The translations under genes and the position numbers were made by a program. 64,000 nucleotides of DNA from Williamsia sterculiae (lineage in GTDB: Bacteria; Actinomycetota; Actinomycetes; Mycobacteriales; Mycobacteriaceae): positions 28,518 through 92,517 of the forward strand of contig NZ_FTNT01000016.1 in assembly GCF_900156495.1 (NCBI RefSeq), in the 5' to 3' direction. Of this stretch, positions 42,553-50,888 are shown piece after piece. The stretch's first letter is position 1. Each line of letters begins with the position of its first letter. Below the pieces are notes generated by a model. It was not told the origin of the DNA, made no database searches, and saw nothing but the letters and a program-made list of their open reading frames with translations.

Positions 42553-43863
42553 ATGCCAGAATTTGCTCATGCATCACTCATCGACGGTATCCGGTTCACC
42601 GGCCAGATCGGCGTACCCAGCGTGCTGCAGGGCCTGTTCGTCAAACGCTCACTGCCCACGTCGATTGCGACCCTGGCATCCTTGGACCGACTCGGGTACG
42701 GCCTGGTCGAGGGGTTGATTCGGAGCCACGGTCCAGGACCGTTCTACGTTCGCGTCGCTCTCGACGAGGCGCTCGTGGTCTCAGCTCCCGAAGACATTCA
42801 GTACGTTCTCAGTCGATCCCCGGACCCGTTCGCGTCCGATCCGGAAACCAAACGTAAAGGGATGCGCGCATTCCAACCCGACGCCTTGACACTGTCGCGG
42901 GGCTCGGTGTGGGCAGATCGACGCGTATTCACAGAAGCAGTCCTCGGCACCGGACAGCCGGTCCACCGGCTATCAGACCAGTTTCTCCAGATCGCCAACG
43001 ACGAAACAGACACTCTGGAACGGCCCCTCCGCTGGCGGCCCTTCCACACGATGTTCCGACGCCTGACTCGTCAGGTCATCTTCGGCCGATCAGCACGCGA
43101 TGACACTGACCTATCACGTTGCCTGGAGTCGTTGATGTCGGAAGGAAACAACACCCCCGACAAACCGGGCGACGACTACGCGAAGCTACTGAGTCGAATA
43201 CATTCCTATCTAGACGCACCAGAAGAAGACAGCCTCGCTTGGGAGATGTTGACCGCCCCCAGGTCCGACACGACCAAACCCGCTGGCCAGGTCATCCACT
43301 GGATGTTTGCGATGGGCGACACACTTGCCACCAATACATTCAGAGCCCTCGCCGCGATCGCCGCCCACCCCGACGAGCGCGACACCGTACGCACCGAACT
43401 CGCACACTCCGACCTATCCACACCGACGGGTATCGCGTCGTTGCCCTACCTATCCGGCTGCCTCCGCGAGGCCATGCGACTGTGGCCCACCACACCCATG
43501 TTCGGTCGCGTCACCACCCGACGCGTCAAATTCCCCAACGGAGCCACCGTCGACCAAGGCACACAAATACTGATCTACAACCTGTTCAACCATCGCAACC
43601 GACACCACATCACCTACGCCGACAAATTCTCACCCAACGAATGGGTAGACGGTAACGCCGCGAATGAATGGTCATTCAACTTCTTCAGTCACGGACCCCA
43701 GGGGTGCCCCGGCACCGACCTAGCGCTGCTACTCGGCCAAGCCGTACTCGCACGACTGATCTCCTCCGGCGCGCCCGAACTCCCCAAATCGCCACTAAAA
43801 CCCAGCCGCCCGATGCCATACACGCTGAGCCCCGAAGGACTCACCATCGCCCTAAACGTATAG
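42553..43863 (+). CDS. Cytochrome P450, partner of haem dioxygenase
   Basis: ATG 42553 one base after the preceding stop. 436 residues. Helix K is CLREAMRLW (Glu306, Arg309); the haem loop is FFSHGPQGCPG with Cys385. Gln replaces the usual Arg two residues before the Cys. Helix I is MFAMGDTLATNTF (about 251-263), with a GDT rather than the usual acid-alcohol pair for O2 activation in a strict sense. Such relaxed haem and I-helix motifs occur in P450s that rearrange hydroperoxides instead of using O2 and NADPH, which fits a role after the dioxygenase. No redoxin gene is nearby. Confidence 0.85.
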   Translation: MPEFAHASLIDGIRFTGQIGVPSVLQGLFVKRSLPTSIATLASLDRLGYGLVEGLIRSHGPGPFYVRVALDEALVVSAPEDIQYVLSRSPDPFASDPETKRKGMRAFQPDALTLSRGSVWADRRVFTEAVLGTGQPVHRLSDQFLQIANDETDTLERPLRWRPFHTMFRRLTRQVIFGRSARDDTDLSRCLESLMSEGNNTPDKPGDDYAKLLSRIHSYLDAPEEDSLAWEMLTAPRSDTTKPAGQVIHWMFAMGDTLATNTFRALAAIAAHPDERDTVRTELAHSDLSTPTGIASLPYLSGCLREAMRLWPTTPMFGRVTTRRVKFPNGATVDQGTQILIYNLFNHRNRHHITYADKFSPNEWVDGNAANEWSFNFFSHGPQGCPGTDLALLLGQAVLARLISSGAPELPKSPLKPSRPMPYTLSPEGLTIALNV

Positions 43864-43980
43864 ATGACGCGTGCCACGGAGGACGCGTTGCAGGGCAATC
43901 ACGAGTCGGAAATGGGGTTTCCCGTGCCAATGGACTGCACTCTTGACGCTTATCTGCGTTTCGCTAGGTGGGCGGGTTAA
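43864..43980 (+). CDS. Small ORF behind P450, uncertain
   Basis: A 38-residue frame begins directly after the P450 stop (TAGATG) and ends FARWAG. No ribosome site of its own except possible termination-reinitiation. Low evidence; it may be a remnant. Confidence 0.2.
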   Translation: MTRATEDALQGNHESEMGFPVPMDCTLDAYLRFARWAG

Positions 43981-44130
43981 ATGCACAGTTAGTCGAACGC
44001 AGATGCGAGAGGCGACCTAACTGGACCTCAACCAATTAGCCATGTAGTTGTCTAAGTCAGAGGATGTTGCCAGCGGGGGTGATGACACATTTCAAGACAC
44101 ACGCCGGCTATTGTGAGATGGGCAACGTCA

Positions 44131-44355
44131 ATGGCTACGTCGCCTACGCCGGTAATGTGCCAGTTGGCCGACGAACTGTGGCCGGATGAATCGGTGATGT
44201 TCCGCATTGCCGCGGCCCGGCTACTGCAGGCCTTGAACGAAGACGGCAAAGCGTTGCCCCAACGCCGTGGCAGTCCGCAGGAGCAGCTGCTCAGAACCGT
44301 AATTCAATGCAGCAGTGAGGAGCTTGCCCCGGTTCTGCGGACAACTGATCCGTAG
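44131..44355 (+). CDS. Possible small hypothetical protein
   Basis: 74 residues from ATG 44131 (MATSPTPVMCQLADELWPDE). GC at third positions is high in the middle, and the peptide MFRIAAARLLQALNEDGKAL looks like a real amphipathic helix. No ribosome site and no family. Surrounded by IS debris, so it may be a fragment. Confidence 0.3.
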   Translation: MATSPTPVMCQLADELWPDESVMFRIAAARLLQALNEDGKALPQRRGSPQEQLLRTVIQCSSEELAPVLRTTDP

Positions 44356-44589
44356 CATTTGGCCGCACGAGAGGAGGCAGATGTCATGCCTGTCGCTCAC
44401 TCTGAAGAGTCCGCCGTCGGGCGATCGACCTAGCCCGCCCGTCGAGAGCATCGGTCGGGCGGATCGCGAGAGATCTCGGCATCTCAGAATCGTTTTCGCG
44501 CCGGTAAATGAGCATCGACGACGTTAATGGTTGTGGCCGTGACGGTTCGACTATCAGCGAACGCGGAGCTGGCGTAGCTGCGGCGGGAC

Positions 44590-44910
44590 AGAAAAGATCG
44601 AGACGAGGTGTGCAGATCCTCAAACTTGCATCGGCGTATCTCTCGCGCGGAGAACATCTGCGCAGATTAGGTTCCGGCTGGTCCACGAACTTGCCTCCGA
44701 CGGTGTGCCCGTGGCGGTGACCTGCCGGGTCCCCGCGGTTTCGAGGTCGGGCCATACAAGGGGCGGCATTGTGCTGCCTCAATGCGCGATGAAGTTGATG
44801 CACTTGGCCAACACCATCCGCGACATCCACGCCGGCTCACGTGGCTTTAAAGGCGCGCCGCGAGTGCATGCCGCACTGCGCCTGGCGGGTCCATGGTCAC
44901 GCGGTGGTAA
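44590..44910 (+). pseudogene. IS3-family transposase remnant (end of orfA, start of orfB)
   Basis: VQILKLASAYLSRGEHLRR matches the leucine-zipper end of IS3 orfA, and in another frame from 44666 IRFRLVHELASDGVPVAVTC, RVPAVSRSG and then TIRDIHAGSRGFKGAPRVHA match the start of orfB including its HTH_21 segment. The frames are interrupted and the catalytic core is missing. Confidence 0.75.
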
Positions 44911-45189
44911 TCTCTTCATTCAAATTCGTCAGGGCGCGCCCAGTGGCCCGGAAGTTCGCGCGATAACGAAAGGGTGCCCAGGACCGCGGAGTCGTCGGCG
45001 GTGGCAAGCTACGTGCAGAGTCCACACCCCAGCCGCGAGCATGTAGGTGGCTCGATACAACGCTGCGCTCGCACGTTCCGGATAACCCGAACAGTCGGTT
45101 TGTGTTGGGCTCGCCTGGAGCGAATTTGCCGTACGTCTTGAGTCTGTGCTCGGTTTGAACAGTCCGCTCAGCCGCCAACAGTTGCATGG

Positions 45190-45460
45190 GCAGGTCGGCG
45201 GGACTGGATGATGGTGCCGCGGCAAGTGAGGCGGTCGACGATCGCCGCGTGCAAGAGGGGTGTTGATTTAGCCGGAGACCGACTGGTTCGACGTGATCGC
45301 GATCGAGTGCTTCTCCTCGCGTTTGGTGAGGATCTGGAACAGCGGTTTGGACGCCCGGCGGTCGACTTCCATGTAAGCCAGTTCATCAATAATCAGCAGG
45401 TCGACGCGACCGTAGCGGTTCATGGTTTTGGCCGCGGACCTGACCGATACGGCGATGCGC
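45190..45460 (-). pseudogene. IS21-family IstB remnant
   Basis: On the reverse strand RYGRVDLLIIDELAYMEVDR, then LFQILTKREEKHSIAITSNQ, matches the Walker B and sensor part of IstB helper ATPases. A stop follows at SVSG, then in another frame AAIVDRLTCRGTIIQSRR, the normal IstB end. The N-terminal P-loop half and istA are absent. Confidence 0.8.
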
Positions 45461-45547
45461 CTACCTCCTGCTCAGGATTCTTGCCGACAATGCCTACTCT
45501 GACATACCGCCAGGTCGCTTCCGCTGCATAAGAGACGACGTTCTGTC

Positions 45548-46810
45548 TCAGGTGGCCTCGATACCGGCGCCTCGACGGCTTCTGAAGTCTTGCGATCGCC
45601 AGCGGTCGAGTTCCAGTGCGAGGCCGATGCGCAGCGGGTCTTCGTGTAACGGGTGTGGAAGAAGTGCGTCGGCGCGTTCGAGCCGGCGCACGACTGTGTT
45701 CCGGTGGGCGAAGAGCCTTGCTGCTGTTTCGGAGGCGTTTCCGAGGGCTTGGATGTAGACCCGGACGGTTTCACGGACGTCTTTGGGTGCGTCGGCCAGG
45801 TTGCCGAGTACGCGCTGTACGAATTCTGATGCGGATGTTGGGTCGCTACCGAACAAGGAGGCGACTTCGAGTTGTGCGAAGGACGCGATCGACGGCGGGT
45901 CGGGGATTGTGGTGACGAAGCGCTGTGTTTCGAGGGCGCTCAGGTGGCTGCGCCGGAAGCCGTCGAGACCTTTGCCTGGCAGGCCGAGGCAGGCGCCTAC
46001 GTGGGGATTGTCATGGTTCAGCTTGGCGGTTTGCTCGGTGTTGAGTGCAGTCGTTGCGGGGATCCAGATCCAGAGGGCGTTGGCGCTGGCCACGACGGTG
46101 AGTCGATGTCGAGCTCCGGCAGTTTTCACCAGCGCTTCGGCGAATCGTTCGAGTGGATCGAGACCGCCGTCTCCGTCGGCGGCCGTTCCCCACAGGACCG
46201 CGGCGGTGTGCGGGCCATCCAGACGATAGGCAAGTACCCGCTCGGCATGCGATTTGGCGACCGGTGAACCGCCGAGAATGAGCGTGACGATCTCGCGGCG
46301 TTCTGCTTGGGAGCCGCGTGTCAGTTCGTCTCGTTCGATGGCTATCTGGCGAGCGATCGCGCTGATCGTAGCGTCGATGAACGTACTGATAGACGCGGAC
46401 GTAACGGTAAGCAGTTCTTGCAGTTCTGCGGGGTCGTTGGTGAGGTCGAAGCACAGTTGCATCCACAGTTGCCACGCCGTGTTCTGCCCGGTGCGATAGG
46501 CCTCCAGGGTCGCATCGCCCTGTCCTCGTCGAACCATATCGCGGGCCACCTCCATCTGCAGGTCGCAGATGTTGGCTGGTACGGGTTCGCCTGGTGCTCG
46601 GAGGTTGGCCGTTGCCCAGGCGAGGAGGTTGTCGTTGTTGCCACGCCGGAGGGACTCACTCAGTGCGGGATCGGCTGCCACGGCAGCGAGCGTCGATGTG
46701 GCCAGGGTGGCGTCGCCGACCGTCTCGTTCCACACATCTGCTGCTGCCAGGGATCGCTCAGCCGCCTGTCGGATCAGGTCACGAACCCGTGGTGAAGGCG
46801 GACTGGTCAT
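45548..46810 (-). CDS. PucR/CdaR-type transcriptional regulator
   Basis: 420 residues, ATG at 46810. Helical N-terminal domain (ILQ-type, QMEVARDMVRRGQGDATLEA), a GGDEF-like middle domain and the C-terminal HTH_30: VRVYIQALGNASETAARLFA, HRNTVVRRLERADALLPHPL. It is a second PucR-type regulator in this window, of the same architecture as that at 38.6 kb. It is divergent from the monooxygenase and the small palindrome at 46862-46876 lies between them. Confidence 0.8.
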   Translation of the reverse strand: MTSPPSPRVRDLIRQAAERSLAAADVWNETVGDATLATSTLAAVAADPALSESLRRGNNDNLLAWATANLRAPGEPVPANICDLQMEVARDMVRRGQGDATLEAYRTGQNTAWQLWMQLCFDLTNDPAELQELLTVTSASISTFIDATISAIARQIAIERDELTRGSQAERREIVTLILGGSPVAKSHAERVLAYRLDGPHTAAVLWGTAADGDGGLDPLERFAEALVKTAGARHRLTVVASANALWIWIPATTALNTEQTAKLNHDNPHVGACLGLPGKGLDGFRRSHLSALETQRFVTTIPDPPSIASFAQLEVASLFGSDPTSASEFVQRVLGNLADAPKDVRETVRVYIQALGNASETAARLFAHRNTVVRRLERADALLPHPLHEDPLRIGLALELDRWRSQDFRSRRGAGIEAT

Positions 46811-46849
46811 GGGGTCAGCATACCGGCGGTGGTTTATTTTGCACTATCC

Positions 46850-46876
46850 GTAAACTATATTGGTCGATATTCGACC
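46850..46876. promoter_or_regulatory. Candidate operator and GTAAACTA box upstream of BVMO
   Basis: GGTCGA-TAT-TCGACC (46862-46876, 15-bp palindrome) is preceded by GTAAACTA (46850-46857). The region lies between the divergent PucR and BVMO genes and is AT-rich, so it should contain the promoters. GTAAACTA also occurs at 52750 and 57464. Confidence 0.55.
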
Positions 46877-46939
46877 TTATGGATGGCTGCTTGGCGGGTA
46901 AAAATTGGTCCTACATCGCCTGAGTAGAGGAGCCATCAC

Positions 46940-48427
46940 ATGTCCGAGGTTTTGTACGAAGAGCTCGATGTCCTCATTGTTGGGTCGGGTATCTCCGGTA
47001 TCGGGGCTGCCCGCTATTTGAGCACCGAGTCTCCCTCAACGACGTACGCCGTACTCGAAGCACGCGCGGCCTCGGGCGGGACCTGGGACCAGTTCCGGTA
47101 TCCCGGCATCCGTTCGGACTCCGATCTGTTCACCTTTGGATACGAATTCAAGCCCTGGACCGACAAGAAGGCGATCGCTACCGGCGACAAGATCCTCGCC
47201 TATCTCCGTGAGACCGCGGCCGAGGCCGGCGTCGATGAACACATCCGCTACCACCACAAGGTTGTCAGCGCGTCCTGGTCGAGCGAGCAGGCCCGCTGGA
47301 CCGTCGAGGTCGACCGTGCCGACACCGGGGAACGTGTCGTGTTTCGGGTGCGGTGGCTGTTCGGAGCCACCGGCTATTACGACTACGACGAGGGGTTCAC
47401 CCCTCGGTTCGAGGGCCGTGAGGATTTCGAAGGCCAGATCACCCACCCGCAGCACTGGCCCGAAGATCTCGACTACGCCGGCAAGCGCATCGTCGTCATC
47501 GGCTCCGGCGCGACCGCGGTGACGCTGATCCCCGCTTTGGCCGCGGGCGGTGCCGGACACGTCACCATGCTGCAGCGCACACCCACCTACGTTCTGCCGC
47601 TGCCGTCGGAGGACAAGATCGCCAACCTCCTGCCCAAGATATTCGGCGCCGAGCGTGGCTACGCCCTCACGCGCCGCAAGAACGTGTGGATGCAGCAGTT
47701 CATGTACAAGGCCTCGCGCCGCTACCCGAACGCCGTGCGTCGCTTCATCAGAAACACCAACGCCAGGGCGCTTCCCGCGGGCTTCGACGTCGACACCCAC
47801 TTCAACCCGCCCTACGACCCGTGGGATCAGCGGCTGTGCATGGTGCCCGATTCCGACCTGTTCCGTACGATCAGCGCCGGCAACGCGTCGGTGGTGACCG
47901 CTCGAATCGACAAGTTCACACGCAACGGCATCCTGCTGGAGACCGGCGAAGAGCTGGAAGCCGACATCGTGGTCACGGCGACCGGCTTCAACATCAAACT
48001 GTTCGGTGGTATCGCTATCGACCTCGACGGTCGCCCCCTCGTGCCCTCGGAGCACGTGGCCTACAAGGGCATGATGCTGTCAGGGATACCGAACTTCGCC
48101 TTCTCGATCGGCTACACGCACGCGTCCTGGACGCTCAAGGTCGGCCTGCTCTGCGAGCACTTCACCAAGCTGGTCAACTACATGGACGCCAACGACTACG
48201 ACGTCTGCGTCGCCGACGCGCCCGACATGACCACGGGACCCTTGCTGGATTTCTCCGCCGGCTACGTCAAGCGGTCGATCGACATGATGCCCCGCAAGGG
48301 TGACGCTGCGCCGTGGGCGATGTCGTTGAGTTACATCGATGACGTGCGCTTGGTGCGTCACGGCTCGGTGCTCGACGAATTCTTGCAGTTCTCCCGCGTC
48401 GACGATGACAGGACGGTCGTGGCATGA
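46940..48427 (+). CDS. Flavin-dependent Baeyer-Villiger monooxygenase
   Basis: 495 residues, ATG at 46940 after GAGGAGCCATCAC. The FAD Rossmann motif is LIVGSGISGIGAARYL, the Baeyer-Villiger fingerprint is FEGQITHPQHWP and the second Rossmann motif for NADPH is IVVIGSGATAVTLIPA. The C-terminus has IVVTATGFNIKLFGG. This is close in layout to EthA-type group I enzymes, which convert ketones to esters or lactones with NADPH and O2. The downstream hydrolase overlaps by 4 bases (ATGA) and would open the ester, so the two form a functional pair. Confidence 0.9.
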   Translation: MSEVLYEELDVLIVGSGISGIGAARYLSTESPSTTYAVLEARAASGGTWDQFRYPGIRSDSDLFTFGYEFKPWTDKKAIATGDKILAYLRETAAEAGVDEHIRYHHKVVSASWSSEQARWTVEVDRADTGERVVFRVRWLFGATGYYDYDEGFTPRFEGREDFEGQITHPQHWPEDLDYAGKRIVVIGSGATAVTLIPALAAGGAGHVTMLQRTPTYVLPLPSEDKIANLLPKIFGAERGYALTRRKNVWMQQFMYKASRRYPNAVRRFIRNTNARALPAGFDVDTHFNPPYDPWDQRLCMVPDSDLFRTISAGNASVVTARIDKFTRNGILLETGEELEADIVVTATGFNIKLFGGIAIDLDGRPLVPSEHVAYKGMMLSGIPNFAFSIGYTHASWTLKVGLLCEHFTKLVNYMDANDYDVCVADAPDMTTGPLLDFSAGYVKRSIDMMPRKGDAAPWAMSLSYIDDVRLVRHGSVLDEFLQFSRVDDDRTVVA

Positions 48428-49347
48428 CGTTCGCGAAGTGCGACGTGGGGGGCGGAATCGAAATTTGCTTCCGCACGCTCGGCGACCCGTCGGATCCCGC
48501 ACTCGTCCTGATCGCAGGTCTCGGCCTCGACTTGACGGCATGGCCCGCAGGGATCGTCAACGGCCTCGCCGCCGCCGGCTTGTACGTGATCAGTCTCGAC
48601 AACAGGGACGCCGGCGACTCGACCCGCGTCGAGACACCGCCACCAGGGCGACTCCGGCAACTCGCTTTTCAGCCGCGTCGCGACGCCTACGACCTCGCCG
48701 ACATGGCAGGCGACACGGTCGGGCTCCTCGACCACCTGGGCATCGAGCAGGCGCACCTGGTGGGGATGTCGATGGGCGGCATGATTGCCCAGACGATCGC
48801 CGCCCGTCATCCCGAACGTGTTCTCAGCCTCACGTCGATCTTCTCCACGACCGGCTCCCGGCGCGTTGGTCAGCCAACGCTGGCCACGATCCGGCTCTTG
48901 GCTCACCGGCCGGCCCGCTCCGTGGAGGAGTACGTCGCCGGGCACCTCGCCGTGCTGAATCACATCGGCACCGAGCGGTACCCCTACGACGCCGCGGGCG
49001 AACGCACCTGGGCCCGCACGGCCTGGCATCGAGCAGCCGGAGATTGCGCCGCCGGTGTCGCTCGTCAGATCAGTGCGATCCAGAAATCCGGCGACCGAAC
49101 CGACGAGCTACGCAGGATCTCCGCCCCCACCCTGGTCATCCATGGCGACGGCGACCCCATGGTGAATCCCACCGGTGCAGAGGCAACGGCATCGGCCGTT
49201 CCTGGTGCGCACTTGGTGACGATCGCGGGAATGCGACACCACCTCGCACCCGACCTCGAACAGCGCCTTGTCCAGCTGATCAGCAACCACGCCGCGACCG
49301 ATTCGCCGTCCGTGCTGGTGAGACAAGGACACCGGTCAACGACCTGA
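48424..49347 (+). CDS. Alpha/beta hydrolase, ester/lactone hydrolysis
   Basis: 307 residues, ATG at 48424 overlapping the BVMO stop. Nucleophile elbow HLVGMSMGGMIAQTIA (Ser about 116), acid in LVIHGDGDPMVNP and His in IAGMRHHLAPDLEQ. The oxyanion loop is LIAGLGLDLTAWP. The size is normal. Coupling to a Baeyer-Villiger enzyme suggests it hydrolyses the lactone or ester made by it. Substrate unknown. Confidence 0.85.
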   Translation: MTFAKCDVGGGIEICFRTLGDPSDPALVLIAGLGLDLTAWPAGIVNGLAAAGLYVISLDNRDAGDSTRVETPPPGRLRQLAFQPRRDAYDLADMAGDTVGLLDHLGIEQAHLVGMSMGGMIAQTIAARHPERVLSLTSIFSTTGSRRVGQPTLATIRLLAHRPARSVEEYVAGHLAVLNHIGTERYPYDAAGERTWARTAWHRAAGDCAAGVARQISAIQKSGDRTDELRRISAPTLVIHGDGDPMVNPTGAEATASAVPGAHLVTIAGMRHHLAPDLEQRLVQLISNHAATDSPSVLVRQGHRSTT

Positions 49348-49454
49348 CCTGCCCGGGTTCGGCGTACTTCCCGCGGAATCGCTGCATGCCAGCGGAATAC
49401 GCCGATGATGCGGCTCTGTCGAGCCACGCCAACCGTGCGGTCACCCTTCGATTT

Positions 49455-49494
49455 CGACGACCATCGACGACCATCGACGACCATCGACGGCCGT
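49455..49494. repeat. 10-bp tandem repeat
   Basis: CGACGACCAT is repeated three times without gaps and a fourth copy is altered to CGACGGCCGT. It lies between converging genes. Short slippage repeat. Confidence 0.7.
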
Positions 49495-49512
49495 CGGTGT
49501 GCGCTGTCGTTG

Positions 49513-50610
49513 TTACCGAGTGCGGTTCAACCCGACCTGCGCGGCCGCGGCTGTCAGAGCCTCGAGGCCGAACGCTGCGACGGGTCCGAGCCCTCCCCGG
49601 CCTCGCAGCTCTCCACGAGCGGCGACCGACGCTGCCCACGCGATGATGTCTGCGGTGAAGGTGTAACCGTTGGGTCCGTCGAGTCGCACGCGTTGTAGCA
49701 GTTGATCATTCGGTCCGCGGGCGTCCGCGATGATCGTGCTCGTGCCGGTCGCGCGTTGCTGATCGTCGGGGCCACCGGTGGACCCGGTAACCCGGTTGTG
49801 CACGAACGTGGTGAGGGCCCGGCGAATCGGCGCTACCGCGGTCGCCGCGGAGATCGACTTGGTGACGAGAGGCATTGCGCGAGTCAGTTTTCCGCCCTTT
49901 CCCAGGATGACGTCGACGTCCTGCAGGCTCGGATACAGTGAGGGGAGTCCGAAGTGTTCCGAACCGCCGACGCTGATCCCTTGTCTGGGTTTGCCCGTGT
50001 CGAGGTCGAAGCGCTTGACCCGGGCGCCGATCGGTTCCGAACGTAGCCGTCCGCGCCGGTAGGCGAATGACGGTTCCACGACTACGCCGAGCATGCTCGC
50101 CGTGGTACCGCCGCTGACACCGCCACCGCGGCTGAAGTATCCGATGTCCAACCGCACCGCGTTCGGGCCCGCGTCGGTCATGGCCATCGCGCCGGCCAGA
50201 TTCCCGGGAACCCAGTCGAATCCGAACGAGGGCAGCATCGCGCAGTCGGCTGGCTCGGCCGCCGGGCCGTAGTGTTCGAACACTTGCCGGATGAAAGCAG
50301 GCTCGCCGGTGCTGTCGACGTAGTGCGCACCGGCGTCGATCGCGGCCTCTGCGGCGGCCTGCCCCCATCGGGCGAACGGCCCGACGGTCGAGACCAGCAC
50401 ATCGCCTCTCTCCACGAGCGCGCGAACCGTGTGCGGCGCCGTGACATCCGCGATCGCGGTGTCGAGACCACCGAGGTCGTCGGCGAGCCGTTCCAAACGC
50501 TGCGCCGAGCGGGCGGCCAGCACGGGTCGTAGCCCGCTCTCGGTCAACGACCGCGCGATCAGTGTGCCGGTGTAGCCGGTGGCGCCGAAGATCACGATAC
50601 GCCCGGCCAT
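49513..50610 (-). CDS. Saccharopine dehydrogenase-like / trans-acting enoyl reductase-like protein
   Basis: Start ATG 50610 (MAGRIVIFGATGYTG), overlapping the stop of a 23-residue ORF by one base; GTG 50622 is an alternative. 365 residues. NAD(P)-binding motif FGATGYTGTLIARSL, then VLVSTVGPFARWGQAAAEAA, HYVDSTGEPAFIRQVFEHYG and FGFDWVPGNLAGAMA, the fingerprint of the saccharopine-dehydrogenase-like family of mycobacteria, some of which work as trans-acting enoyl reductases for lipids. The substrate here is unknown. It sits in the catabolic island with an SDR-rich set. Confidence 0.75.
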   Translation of the reverse strand: MAGRIVIFGATGYTGTLIARSLTESGLRPVLAARSAQRLERLADDLGGLDTAIADVTAPHTVRALVERGDVLVSTVGPFARWGQAAAEAAIDAGAHYVDSTGEPAFIRQVFEHYGPAAEPADCAMLPSFGFDWVPGNLAGAMAMTDAGPNAVRLDIGYFSRGGGVSGGTTASMLGVVVEPSFAYRRGRLRSEPIGARVKRFDLDTGKPRQGISVGGSEHFGLPSLYPSLQDVDVILGKGGKLTRAMPLVTKSISAATAVAPIRRALTTFVHNRVTGSTGGPDDQQRATGTSTIIADARGPNDQLLQRVRLDGPNGYTFTADIIAWAASVAARGELRGRGGLGPVAAFGLEALTAAAAQVGLNRTR

Positions 50611-50681
50611 CAGGCGAACCACCCGTTCGCGGCGGGCGGCAGCCCGGTACGACCGGTGCCGGGGTGGTCCAGAATCTGCAT
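50610..50681 (-). CDS. 23-residue ORF, leader peptide or Rieske oxygenase remnant
   Basis: MQILDHPGTGRTGLPPAANG then WFA and a stop that overlaps the next start (TGATG). A ribosome site GAAAGGTAAGCACC precedes it. PPAANGWFA recalls the start of Rieske-type oxygenases (typically PxxNGWFAVA), so the peptide may be the last piece of a deleted oxygenase gene that now serves to couple translation. Weak evidence. Confidence 0.35.
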   Translation of the reverse strand: MQILDHPGTGRTGLPPAANGWFA

Positions 50682-50888
50682 GGTGCTTACCTTTCTCGTA
50701 CCGCGCGCACCGCGGTGGCGGGTTGGTCGGACAAATCGAGCGTGAAGCGAATCAGTGGATCGGGAGAGTGTCGCTGGCGCCGGGTGCAACGAGGCGGGCT
50801 GCCGTGCCGGGGCACCACGGCGGGTGATTTTCGATCGAGCAGGTCGATGGGTGGAGCGCATCGATTGCGACATGTACTGCATTCTCGA

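Larger units (their letters stand above)
44356..45547. other. IS graveyard between peroxidase-P450 and BVMO loci
   Basis: Only transposase remnants are identified here (separate entries at 44590-44910 and 45190-45460). The rest shows short frames in all directions with no bias. It marks a recombination boundary. Confidence 0.55.

Noticed and set aside
49455..49494. Short tandem repeat as a CRISPR array
   Set aside because: Units are 10 bp without spacers and only three are identical; no cas gene.
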